Shown: piece after piece, positions 6,974 to 13,730 of the stretch | How positions within the stretch are numbered: the stretch's first letter is position 1 | Layout: each line of letters begins with the position of its first letter | Assembly: GCA_947624465.1 (NCBI GenBank) | Contig: CANQKJ010000016.1 | Span: 1-17,784 of the forward strand | From: an uncultured Oscillospiraceae bacterium | Lineage (GTDB): Bacteria > Bacillota > Clostridia > Oscillospirales > Oscillospiraceae | Reading direction: 5' to 3' | DNA: 17,784 bases | Position numbers and translations under genes: made by a program | The notes under the pieces: model-generated | The model's database searches: none | What the model saw: the letters and a program-made list of their open reading frames with translations, nothing else | Told to the model about the DNA's origin: nothing

Positions 6974-8976
6974 GCGGAGAACACAGTGAGTTGTTTCCCC
7001 TCCGAAGCTGTCTCCTCACCGGCGGGTTCTGGAGGAGCAAAGCGGAACTGATCCGCCGGGAGGTCATCCCCTACCAGTGGCGGGCGCTGAACGACCAGGT
7101 GGAGGGTGCGGAGCCCAGCTGGTGTATGCGCAATTTCCGCATCGCCGGGCAGGTCCTCCGGGGCGAACTGGCCCCCGATCCCGATCCCGAAAACGTGTTT
7201 CAGCCCCTGCCCGCCGACCCGGCGGCGCCGGAGGACACCTTCTACGGCTTCGCCTTTCAGGACAGCGACCTCTACAAGTGGCTGGAGGCGGCGGCCTACT
7301 CCCTGACCCAGCGCCCGGACCCGGAGCTGGAGGCGCGGGCGGACGGCGCCATCGAGCTGATCTGTCAGGCCCAGCGGGAGGACGGCTACCTGGACACCTA
7401 CTTCACCATCCGTAACCCGGAGGGTGTTTTCACTGACCTCCGGGACTATCATGAGCTGTACTGCTTCGGCCACCTGGCGGAGGCCGCCGCGGCCTATTGG
7501 CAGGCCACCGGCAAGGGCAGGCTGCTCAACGCCGCCCGCCGGTACGCCGCCTGTATCGCAAAGCGCATCGGGCCGGAGCCGGGACAGCTCCGGGGCTATC
7601 CCGGCCACGAGATCGCCGAGATGGCGCTGGTCCGGCTCTATGAGGTCACCGGAGAGACCGCCTGGCTGGAGCTGGCGAAATACTTTGTGGACGAGCGGGG
7701 CCGGCGGCCCTATTATTACGACCGGGAGCACCCGGAGGGGATCGGCAGCCCCGGCGCGGAGCGGTATCAGTACCAGCAGGCCCACCGGCCGGTACGGGAG
7801 CAGGGCGAAGCCGTGGGCCACGCGGTGCGGGCTATGTATCTCTATTCCGGTATGGCCGATGTAGCGCGCCTGACCGGGGATGAAGCGCTGTTCGGCGCGT
7901 GCGAGCGGCTCTGGTCTGACGTGACGTGCCGCAAGATGTACATCACCGGCGGGGTGGGCGGCACCGTCCACGGGGAGGCGTTCAGTCACGCCTACGATCT
8001 GCCGGCGGATACCGCCTATGCCGAGACCTGCGCGGCCATCGGCCTGGTATTCTGGGCCCGGAGGATGCTCCAATACCGGCCCAGGAGCGCCTATGCCGAC
8101 GTGATGGAGCGGGCTCTTTACAACGGCGTGCTCAGCGGCATGGACCTGGACGGGCAGGCCTTCTTTTATACGAATCCGCTGGAGTGCGTTCCCGCGGACT
8201 GCAGAAGCGACAGGCGGAAAGAACACATCCAGCCCGTCCGACAGAAATGGTTTGGGTGCGCCTGCTGCCCGCCCAACCTGGCCCGGCTCGTCAGCTCGGT
8301 GGGGCAGTACGCCTTTACCCGGACGGGGGACCGGCTGTACGTCCACCTGCTGATGGACGCCGCCCTCCAGACCGGGATCGGCGGCGCCCGGCTGGAGCTC
8401 TCCTGCGGTATGCCCTGGGACGGGTCCGGCATCCTCCGGGTGCGGGGCCTGGAGTTCGGCGCGCGCCTGGAACTGGCGATGCGGCTGCCTGAGTGGGCGG
8501 GCTCCTTTTCTCTGGATGGCGTGACCTATGACAGTCTGGAGGCCTGGACCGCCCAGGGCCGCCCGGCAGAGGAGGGTTATCTGCTCCTGGAAGTTATGGA
8601 GGACAGGGATATCCCCTTTGCCTTCACCATGCCGGTGCGCTTCCTCCGGGCCAGCCGCCGGGTGAGGGAGGCCGCCGGCCAGCTGGCGGTCACGCGGGGC
8701 CCCATCGTCTACTGCCTGGAGGAGCGGGACAACGGCCCGGATCTCCACCTGCTGCGGGTGGACCCCTCCGGCCCGGTGGATGAAGAGACGGCGGAGCTTT
8801 GCGGGGAAAGAATCGTGGCGGTGACCACCGCGGGATACCGGCTCCCCCAGGACGAGGAGGGCCCCCTCTACCGAAGCGGCGGCGGAGAAGAACCGGTCTC
8901 CGCGCGGCTGCGCTGGATCCCCTATTACGCCTGGGCCAACCGGGGGGAGAACGAAATGCGGGTCTGGTGTCTATGA
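6970..8976 (+). CDS. Glycoside hydrolase family 127 protein (beta-L-arabinofuranosidase type)
   Basis: This is a 668-residue enzyme close in length to the characterised HypBA1 family member. It has an (alpha/alpha)6-barrel domain and a C-terminal beta-sandwich, and is expected to release beta-L-arabinofuranose from plant arabino-oligosaccharides. The unusual cysteine/zinc active site is visible and correctly spaced: Glu336 in HGEAF (equivalent to acid/base Glu322), Glu352 and Cys354 in ETC (Glu338/Cys340), and Cys432-Cys433 in GCACCPPN (Cys417 nucleophile and Cys418). HypBA1 numbering is from general knowledge. There is no signal peptide, so it should be cytoplasmic. ATG at 6970 overlaps the regulator's stop codon and the frame is open further upstream only antiparallel to real coding. 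A further coupled start (ATGA) follows at 8973. Confidence 0.93.
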   Translation: MSGEHSELFPLRSCLLTGGFWRSKAELIRREVIPYQWRALNDQVEGAEPSWCMRNFRIAGQVLRGELAPDPDPENVFQPLPADPAAPEDTFYGFAFQDSDLYKWLEAAAYSLTQRPDPELEARADGAIELICQAQREDGYLDTYFTIRNPEGVFTDLRDYHELYCFGHLAEAAAAYWQATGKGRLLNAARRYAACIAKRIGPEPGQLRGYPGHEIAEMALVRLYEVTGETAWLELAKYFVDERGRRPYYYDREHPEGIGSPGAERYQYQQAHRPVREQGEAVGHAVRAMYLYSGMADVARLTGDEALFGACERLWSDVTCRKMYITGGVGGTVHGEAFSHAYDLPADTAYAETCAAIGLVFWARRMLQYRPRSAYADVMERALYNGVLSGMDLDGQAFFYTNPLECVPADCRSDRRKEHIQPVRQKWFGCACCPPNLARLVSSVGQYAFTRTGDRLYVHLLMDAALQTGIGGARLELSCGMPWDGSGILRVRGLEFGARLELAMRLPEWAGSFSLDGVTYDSLEAWTAQGRPAEEGYLLLEVMEDRDIPFAFTMPVRFLRASRRVREAAGQLAVTRGPIVYCLEERDNGPDLHLLRVDPSGPVDEETAELCGERIVAVTTAGYRLPQDEEGPLYRSGGGEEPVSARLRWIPYYAWANRGENEMRVWCL

Positions 8977-9008
8977 AGATAATCGACGCGCGTTTGGGAG
9001 CTTACTAA
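8973..9008 (+). pseudogene. Eleven-codon stub of a lost gene coupled to GH127
   Basis: ATG at 8973 overlaps the GH127 stop (ATGA), the same coupling used between the regulator and GH127. It opens MKIIDARLGAY and then meets TAA at 9006. This reads like the 5' end of a third operon gene whose remainder has been lost. It could also be a chance mini-ORF; 11 residues do not identify a family. Confidence 0.4.
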
Positions 9009-9181
9009 GCATTGAGCCTGGTCCGCAGAGCGTGACAGGCAAACCTCTCCGCATCTGACACGTGATGTTTTTTGATCCGGTTCCCGTTTGGTCGCCAGCT
9101 TTGAGTGAAGACTTGCTTTATTAGAGCAGACAGAAAATCGCAGGGGGTACTATGCCGTAGGCCGGGGGAAAATCCGAAAAC
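9009..9181. other. Unassigned spacer of about 170 bp, lower in GC than its neighbours
   Basis: Nothing recognisable was found on either strand. The minus strand carries a 58-codon open stretch (9181 to the TAG at 9007-9005) in the frame following the rhamnosidase-like fragment, ending SDAERFACHALRTRLNA. It has no convincing start or ribosome site. The segment could be foreign or scar DNA left by the rearrangement. Confidence 0.4.
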
Positions 9182-9289
9182 TCACAGGGTATACTCGCCG
9201 GCGGTCAGCCGCAGGCGCCGCCCGTCCGGCAGGGCGACCTCGGCCTCCCCGTTGGCGGGGATGGAGAAGGTATAGGCGTCGCCACCGCC
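9182..9289 (-). pseudogene. C-terminal fragment resembling an alpha-L-rhamnosidase (GH78)
   Basis: The minus strand reads about 35 codons ending GDAYTFSIPANGEAEVALPDG, then RRLRLTAGEYTL and TGA at 9184-9182. A pattern of xxPAN-x-x-AxVxLPDG ending in GxYxF/L is typical of the last beta-strands of GH78 rhamnosidases and some related glycosidases. The open sequence stops making sense at about 9289, where the GH1 fragment on the other strand begins. There is no start codon or catalytic domain, so it is a remnant. The family call rests on a short tail and is tentative. Confidence 0.5.
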
Positions 9290-9514
9290 GACGACAGCCG
9301 CCGGACGGCTTTCATCGACGCCGCCCTGGCCGGGGTTCGGAGCTGCCTTGCCGACGGCCTGCCCGTCAAGGGCTATTTCTACTGGAGCCTGCTGGACAAC
9401 TTCGAGTGGCAGAAGGGCTATGCCATGCAGTTTGGCCTCGTCGCCGTGGACCGGGCCACCCAGGCCCGCGCCCCCAAAGAGAGCCTGGCCCGCCTGGGCG
9501 GCTATTGCGGCTGA
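9290..9514 (+). pseudogene. C-terminal fragment of a GH1 beta-glucosidase / 6-phospho-beta-glucosidase
   Basis: The plus strand encodes about 74 residues from DDSRRTAFIDAALAGV to the TGA at 9512-9514. The segment VKGYFYWSLLDNFEWQKGY, then QFGLVAVDR, TQAR and PKESL, is the classic GH1 C-terminus (sugar-binding Trp and Glu of the LLDNFEW motif). About 380 upstream residues, including both catalytic Glu motifs, are absent. No start codon or ribosome site precedes it. The reading frame is intact within the remnant, suggesting a recent truncation. The GH1 identity is confident. Confidence 0.85.
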
Positions 9515-9591
9515 GGGTCGGAGCGGCGCAAAAACGCCGTGGCCATCAGCGGCGATACCGGCTTCAAGGCCCTCCTATACACAAAGAAACT

Positions 9592-9623
9592 CCCCTCTGG
9601 TCAAAACCCGCTGACCAGAGGGG
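9592..9623 (-). terminator. Probable terminator of the hydrolase/symporter operon
   Basis: A perfect 12-bp stem with arms CCCCTCTGGTCA (9592-9603) and 9612-9623 encloses an 8-base loop. On the minus strand it is followed by AGTTTCTTTGTG, an imperfect U-rich tail, so it best serves the leftward operon ending at 9778. A T-run is absent on the plus strand. Confidence 0.65.
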
Positions 9624-9777
9624 CAAAAACTTTGATGCTGTTTTTGGCGCTGTACCCGACGGAACGGGGTGGGATCGTTGACGCCAAACGGCACGATTTG
9701 AGCGTCATTCGGGCATCGGACTCGGTCATGCGAAAATCGTCCCACCAAAAAAGCACCGAAAAGGGGGTCCCACAGAC
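9624..9777 (-). other. 3' tail of the symporter gene with an in-frame 58-codon open stretch
   Basis: Directly after the symporter's TGA the same minus-strand frame stays open for 58 codons to TGA at 9603-9601. It contains LFWWDDFRMTESDARMTLK and then SCRLASTIPPRSVGYSAKNS. An internal ATG would give a peptide of about 42 residues but has no convincing ribosome site. The plus strand is also open here. The sequence resembles a short recurrent segment I believe occurs in gut Clostridia as a spurious ORF, possibly a repeat; this recollection is unverified. Confidence 0.3.
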
Positions 9778-11136
9778 TCAGTTGGCGTGCTCCTTGATGG
9801 TCTGCACGATCTTCTTGTCGTCATAGAACCAATAGATCACTACAGACAGGGCCACAAAAATCATCGCGACCAGAGCGGTCTGCCGAATGCCTGCGCTGGT
9901 AGCGGCGCCGGTGCCGTCCGCGCCTGTGCCCAGCAGCAGGGCGCAGGCGATGACCACCACCGCCTGACACAGCTTGTTTGCGAAGTTACGGGCGGCAAAG
10001 AACATTCCGGCTCTGTTCTGCCCTGTCATGATGCTGTCGTATTGGGCAAGGTCGGCAAAGATGGAGGCGGGGATAATATTGGTGATCGCGATGGGGAAGG
10101 CGATGACAAGTCCGATGAGGATGGCGAATGCCGGCCCGCCAATGATATTGATGACCACGTTATAGTTGTAGATGGCGCAGTAGAGCAGCACATAGGTGAT
10201 GCACGCGCCCAGCAGCATCGGCTTCTTGCCCACCCGCTTTGCCAGGATATTGACCAGCGGGTAGGTGGCGACACCTACGGCGATGGAGATCACAGATACG
10301 ATCGTCACCCAGGAGTCTCCAAGCGCCAGCAGATTGGTGATGTAGTACACCTCGGCAGTGTTGAAGAAGGTGAACGCGATCCACATGACGAGGTAGCCCA
10401 CTGTGATGATGGCGAAATTGGGATAGGAGGCGGTGGCCTTCAGGGCATCCCAAATGGACTGGTGATAGGGCTTGGGCGCCACATAGTCCTTCTCCCTGAT
10501 GACGATGGAGGGGATGATGGCGGTAATGGCGCCGGCCGCGCAGAAAACGATAAAGGGGATCCGCAGCGCCCAGATCTCCGGGATACCGCTGGACATGAGC
10601 ATACTCTTGATCATGGAAGTGCAGAACACCAGCGCAGAGGAGATGACGTAGAGCAGGCTGTTGATCGTGTACAGAAATACCCGCCTCTGGGGGTCGGCTA
10701 CGATTTCCGCCTGCAGAGCGCTGTACGGAATGTTATAGAAGGTGGAGGCCAGATAGTAGAGGATGAGCATAAGGCCCACCCAGATGGCATTGACAACGCT
10801 GGCGCCCCCCACAGGAGGGAAGAATACCAGCAGGCAGAACAGCCCATAGGGGATGGCGGCCCAGCGCATGAAGAACACCCGGCGCCCCAGGGGAGATTTG
10901 CAGTTGTCTGAAAGGCTTGCCACCCAGGGATCGGTAACGGCGTCCACCACTGTGCCGACGCCGCGTATGACCGCCATGGTCAGGGCCGCGTTCAGAAAGA
11001 ACTGAGGCAGGGTGGTATTAGAGTTTGTGGGGATGAAGAAGGTCAGGAGATAGCTTGTGATGATGCCTCCGATGATGCCCCGGGAGAAGTCTCCCAGGCA
11101 CAGGGCAAATATCTTCCCGTTCGTGATTTTCTTCAT
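9778..11136 (-). CDS. GPH-family (MelB-like) cation symporter, MFS superfamily
   Basis: This is a 452-residue inner-membrane transporter with about 12 hydrophobic helices. The first cytoplasmic loop carries the glycoside-pentoside-hexuronide family signature DAVTDPWVASLSDNCKSPLGRR (about residues 65-86), including the conserved Asp residues of the cation site region and the GRR end. The family takes up glycosides, pentosides or hexuronides with H+ or Na+, although some members move other small molecules. Its ATG at 11136 overlaps the stop codon of the upstream hydrolase gene (ATGA), so the two are co-translated and may share a substrate. Pairing with a peptidase-like hydrolase rather than a glycosidase is unusual and makes the cargo uncertain. 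Confidence 0.88.
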   Translation of the reverse strand: MKKITNGKIFALCLGDFSRGIIGGIITSYLLTFFIPTNSNTTLPQFFLNAALTMAVIRGVGTVVDAVTDPWVASLSDNCKSPLGRRVFFMRWAAIPYGLFCLLVFFPPVGGASVVNAIWVGLMLILYYLASTFYNIPYSALQAEIVADPQRRVFLYTINSLLYVISSALVFCTSMIKSMLMSSGIPEIWALRIPFIVFCAAGAITAIIPSIVIREKDYVAPKPYHQSIWDALKATASYPNFAIITVGYLVMWIAFTFFNTAEVYYITNLLALGDSWVTIVSVISIAVGVATYPLVNILAKRVGKKPMLLGACITYVLLYCAIYNYNVVINIIGGPAFAILIGLVIAFPIAITNIIPASIFADLAQYDSIMTGQNRAGMFFAARNFANKLCQAVVVIACALLLGTGADGTGAATSAGIRQTALVAMIFVALSVVIYWFYDDKKIVQTIKEHAN

Positions 11137-12113
11137 GTGGGGTCACTCCTCTCCAAGCTCAGAAACTTATCCCGCATACAGCGCTTGAATTTCGCCGGCT
11201 CCTCGCCCAGCGGGCCGTGGGCGGAGTGTTCGAACCAGACAAGGTCTTTATCCGGCGCTATGATGGCGTCATAGTATTCCTGTATCAGCGAGGAAGGCGT
11301 ATTCTCGTCTTTCCTGCCCTGGAAGATGTAGTAGGGCACCTCAAAGGTATGCATATCCCGCAGGAAGTCGTAGTTCACGATGGTGGGCCACATTTGTGAG
11401 AGGCAGAGCTGATAGCCCTTGGCCACGCCCCATTTTTCACGTATGGAGAGTTCCGGGGAGCGAAGGATGGGCAGCACCGTTCCCTTGAGGTAGCTCTCTT
11501 TTTTTACGCTGTGGCCGCCGTACTTGGCGAGCAGCTTCCGCTGGGCCATGAGCCCCTCAAAGGCGGGCTTATACTGGCCTCCCTCCGGCGGGCCGATCCG
11601 CCTCAGGATCTCCAGATCCTCCTGATCGCCGGCCTCTTCCGCCTTGCGGAGCGTATAGGCGTAGGAGCGGGTCTCATTCTCCACGCCGTTGACGACCTGC
11701 CCATAGCCGATATAGCCCGCCGTCAGCTCCGGCGCTCTGGCGCATACGAAGGTGCCCAGTTCTGTGCCCCAGCTTCCGCCCAGAAGATAGACCTTCTTCT
11801 TGCCCAGCAGAGAGCAGAGATACCGCATCAGCTCAATGCAGTCCGAAACCAGTTGGTCCAGCGTCAGGCTGGCGGGGTCGCAGCCGAAGTAGGACCCGCC
11901 GGTGCCCCGCTGGTCCCAGGCCACCACGGTGAAGTCGCCGGTCAGATCCATGTGTTTTGCGGCGATGCCGTGCCGATTCGGGACCCCGGGACCGCCGTGT
12001 AAAATGAGCAGAATGGGATTGCTCTTTCGCGTGCCCCATACGTGGATGGTCTGAGGCAGTCCCCCCAGAGGGACCTGTTCCTTCCTGTCGATGGGCAGAT
12101 AGCTTCCGGACAT
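11133..12113 (-). CDS. Alpha/beta hydrolase, proline iminopeptidase-like (peptidase family S33)
   Basis: This is a 326-residue cytoplasmic hydrolase. Signature elements are HGGPG at 39-43 (oxyanion hole), WDQRGTGGS at 67-74, nucleophile elbow GGSWG with Ser114, acid Asp269 in GRKDEN and base His299 in EHSAHGP. HGGPG plus DQRGxGxS plus GGSWG is the proline iminopeptidase / S33 pattern, so release of N-terminal amino acids from small peptides or hydrolysis of amides/esters is likely. ATG at 12113 is preferred over ATG at 12131, because GGGAGGA lies 7 bases before it and the upstream ATG would place that site inside the gene. It is first in an operon with the symporter. Family members often act on varied substrates, so the name does not fix the reaction. 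Confidence 0.87.
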   Translation of the reverse strand: MSGSYLPIDRKEQVPLGGLPQTIHVWGTRKSNPILLILHGGPGVPNRHGIAAKHMDLTGDFTVVAWDQRGTGGSYFGCDPASLTLDQLVSDCIELMRYLCSLLGKKKVYLLGGSWGTELGTFVCARAPELTAGYIGYGQVVNGVENETRSYAYTLRKAEEAGDQEDLEILRRIGPPEGGQYKPAFEGLMAQRKLLAKYGGHSVKKESYLKGTVLPILRSPELSIREKWGVAKGYQLCLSQMWPTIVNYDFLRDMHTFEVPYYIFQGRKDENTPSSLIQEYYDAIIAPDKDLVWFEHSAHGPLGEEPAKFKRCMRDKFLSLERSDPT

Positions 12114-12131
12114 AATTGATTCCTCCCTCAT

Positions 12132-12151
12132 GTTCTGCGGCCAGGCAGAAC
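12132..12151 (-). promoter_or_regulatory. Short inverted repeat in the hydrolase leader
   Basis: GTTCTGC (12132-12138) and GCAGAAC (12145-12151) form a 7-bp stem with a 6-base loop a few bases upstream of the ribosome site. It may be an operator or a hairpin in the mRNA leader. Confidence 0.35.
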
Positions 12152-12163
12152 CGAATTGGTGAA

Positions 12164-12213
12164 CTTATACAAAAACACAATGTAATGATACCAAATCGTA
12201 TAAGCATTGTCAA
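12164..12213 (-). promoter_or_regulatory. Promoter of the hydrolase/symporter operon with flanking inverted repeat
   Basis: On the minus strand a perfect TTGACA (12213-12208), a 17-base spacer and TATCAT (12190-12185) form a strong sigma-A promoter. CTTATAC (12164-12170) and GTATAAG (12198-12204) are perfect inverted copies, one inside the spacer and one just past the expected start site. This is a plausible paired operator for a dimeric repressor; no regulator gene lies next to it. Confidence 0.65.
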
Positions 12214-12235
12214 CAAAGAGAAAGAACAACAACTC

Positions 12236-12264
12236 TTGCTCGTTGGAACTTTTTGTAGTATACT
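12236..12264 (+). promoter_or_regulatory. Promoter of the DUF5058 / membrane protein / M20 operon
   Basis: TTGCTC (12236-12241), a 17-base spacer and TATACT (12259-12264) precede the ATG at 12297. The -10 is close to consensus and the -35 weaker. It is divergent from the hydrolase promoter, with start sites roughly 90 bp apart, so both operons may share control. Confidence 0.6.
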
Positions 12265-12296
12265 TGTCGTATCACGCAAAAGAGGGAGGTCCTAAT

Positions 12297-13034
12297 ATGA
12301 ACTTCGACGTCAACAGCCCTGTGCTGTTCGTGCTGGCGGGCATCGTGATCGTTGCGGTGCTGGCCCAATCCGTGTACTTCCTGGTGAAGGCATGGAGAAG
12401 GGCAAAGGCGATCGGCATGGACATGGGCAAGCTGAAGCGCATTGCGGGGACTGCGGCAGTGTTCACGATCGCTCCCGCGGTGGCGATCGTCATCAGCGTC
12501 ATCACCCTGGCCAAAGACCTGGGGGTGCCGCTGCCCTGGCTCCGCCTCAGTGTGGTGGGCTCAATGTCTTATGAGACCATCGCCGCCACCAATGCCGAGA
12601 GCGCGATGGGCCTTACGTTCGGGCAGGTCACTTCGCTGACCGCCCGGCAGTATGTCACCATCGTCTGCGTCATGACGCTCAGCATCATGGTCGGCATCTG
12701 GCTGGTCCCGCTCATCGGGAAGAAGCTGCAAAGCGGACTCATTTCGCTGGAAAACAGGGATAAAAAGTGGAGCGATATCTTCTCCTCCGCCATGTTCATC
12801 GGCATGATCTCCGCTTTCTTAGGCTATGTGTTCTGCGATTTCTCCGTGGTATTCAGGGGTGATATGTCCGGCCTCATCCCGCCTCTGGTGATGCTGGTCT
12901 CCGCGCTGGTGATGTGCGTGTGCGGGCTGGCGGTCAGGAAGTTCAAATGGCCGTGGATCTCGGATTACGCCCTGCCGATCAGTCTTATCCTGGGTATGGC
13001 CAGCGCGATCCCCATTACCGCGCTGCTGGGTTGA
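12297..13034 (+). CDS. DUF5058-family integral membrane protein
   Basis: This is a 245-residue membrane protein with about six helices (near residues 8-30, 49-72, 118-141, 160-183, 190-213 and 224-244). Between helices 2 and 3 lies a conserved-looking, small-residue-rich loop (LRLSVVGSMSYETIAATNAESAMG, about 82-105) that may re-enter the membrane. The start MNFDVNSPVLFVLAG, with GGGAGG upstream, matches my recollection of DUF5058 proteins in Firmicutes; that recollection is from memory. No function is known. It is first of a tight three-gene operon with another small membrane protein and an M20 peptidase, which suggests a two-part transporter for a compound that the peptidase hydrolyses. This is inference from context only. 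Confidence 0.8.
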   Translation: MNFDVNSPVLFVLAGIVIVAVLAQSVYFLVKAWRRAKAIGMDMGKLKRIAGTAAVFTIAPAVAIVISVITLAKDLGVPLPWLRLSVVGSMSYETIAATNAESAMGLTFGQVTSLTARQYVTIVCVMTLSIMVGIWLVPLIGKKLQSGLISLENRDKKWSDIFSSAMFIGMISAFLGYVFCDFSVVFRGDMSGLIPPLVMLVSALVMCVCGLAVRKFKWPWISDYALPISLILGMASAIPITALLG

Positions 13035-13051
13035 AAAGGGGGGTGTCAGCT

Positions 13052-13717
13052 ATGAAGAACGATCTGAGTTATATGGATTCCGTCCATCGGGACGGGCGTA
13101 TCTGGAACATCAGCATGATGGTCCTTCTGTTCCTGTTCCCCGTCGCTGTGGCCGTCATCTATCATGTGCTGCCCGATTGGCAGGGCTTCCTGATGGGACT
13201 GATCGCGACGGCGCCGATGTACTGGGCGGTCGCCGTGGTAGAGACCTTCACCTATGTGCCCATGCTGGGGGCCGGCGGGTCCTATCTGTCCTTTGTCACC
13301 GGCAACATTTCCAATCTGAAGCTGCCCGTCGCGCTTAACGCGCTGGAGCAGGCGGATGTGAAAGTGAATTCCGAGGAGGGAGAACTGGTCTCCACGATCG
13401 CCATCGCGGTATCCAGCATCGTCACCACGCTGATCATCCTCCTCGGCGTGCTGCTTATCACGCCGCTGACCCCCATCCTGAACGCCCCTGTGCTTGAGCC
13501 GGCATTTGCCCAGATACTCCCCGCCCTGTTTGGCGGGCTGGGCGTCGTGTTCATCTCAAAGAACTGGAAGATCTCGATCGCCCCTGTCATTCTCATGCTG
13601 GTGCTGTTCATCTTCGTTCCGGCGTTGAATTCCAGCACGGTGGGTATCATGGTGCCGGTGGGCGTCCTGTTCACCCTGGGCGTGTCCCGCATCATGTATA
13701 AGAAGGGCCTGTTATAA
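13052..13717 (+). CDS. Small integral membrane protein of unknown function, partner of the DUF5058 protein
   Basis: This is 221 residues with about six hydrophobic segments (near 19-39, 45-65, 112-136, 150-168, 174-191 and 194-212). Between the second and third there is a Gly/Ser-rich stretch PMLGAGGSYLSFVTGNISNLK (about 70-90) followed by an acidic soluble loop (EQADVKVNSEEGE). I do not recognise a named family. Size, helix count and a small-residue-rich central loop mirror the preceding gene, so the two could be subunits of one heteromeric transporter. ATG at 13052 is chosen because a G-rich ribosome site lies just upstream; the frame is open further back but overlaps the previous gene. It sits 17 bases after the DUF5058 stop and 13 bases before the peptidase start, so all three are one transcript. 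Confidence 0.78.
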   Translation: MKNDLSYMDSVHRDGRIWNISMMVLLFLFPVAVAVIYHVLPDWQGFLMGLIATAPMYWAVAVVETFTYVPMLGAGGSYLSFVTGNISNLKLPVALNALEQADVKVNSEEGELVSTIAIAVSSIVTTLIILLGVLLITPLTPILNAPVLEPAFAQILPALFGGLGVVFISKNWKISIAPVILMLVLFIFVPALNSSTVGIMVPVGVLFTLGVSRIMYKKGLL

Positions 13718-13730
13718 GGGAGGGCGCGGA

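Noticed and set aside
9524..9539. Small hairpin CGGCG-CAAAAA-CGCCG after the GH1 fragment
   Set aside because: Only a 5-bp stem with no T-run. It could be a remnant terminator but is not convincing.
9787..10911. 374-codon plus-strand open frame opposite the symporter
   Set aside because: Low-complexity Asp/Gly/His-rich composition, antisense to a clear GPH transporter.
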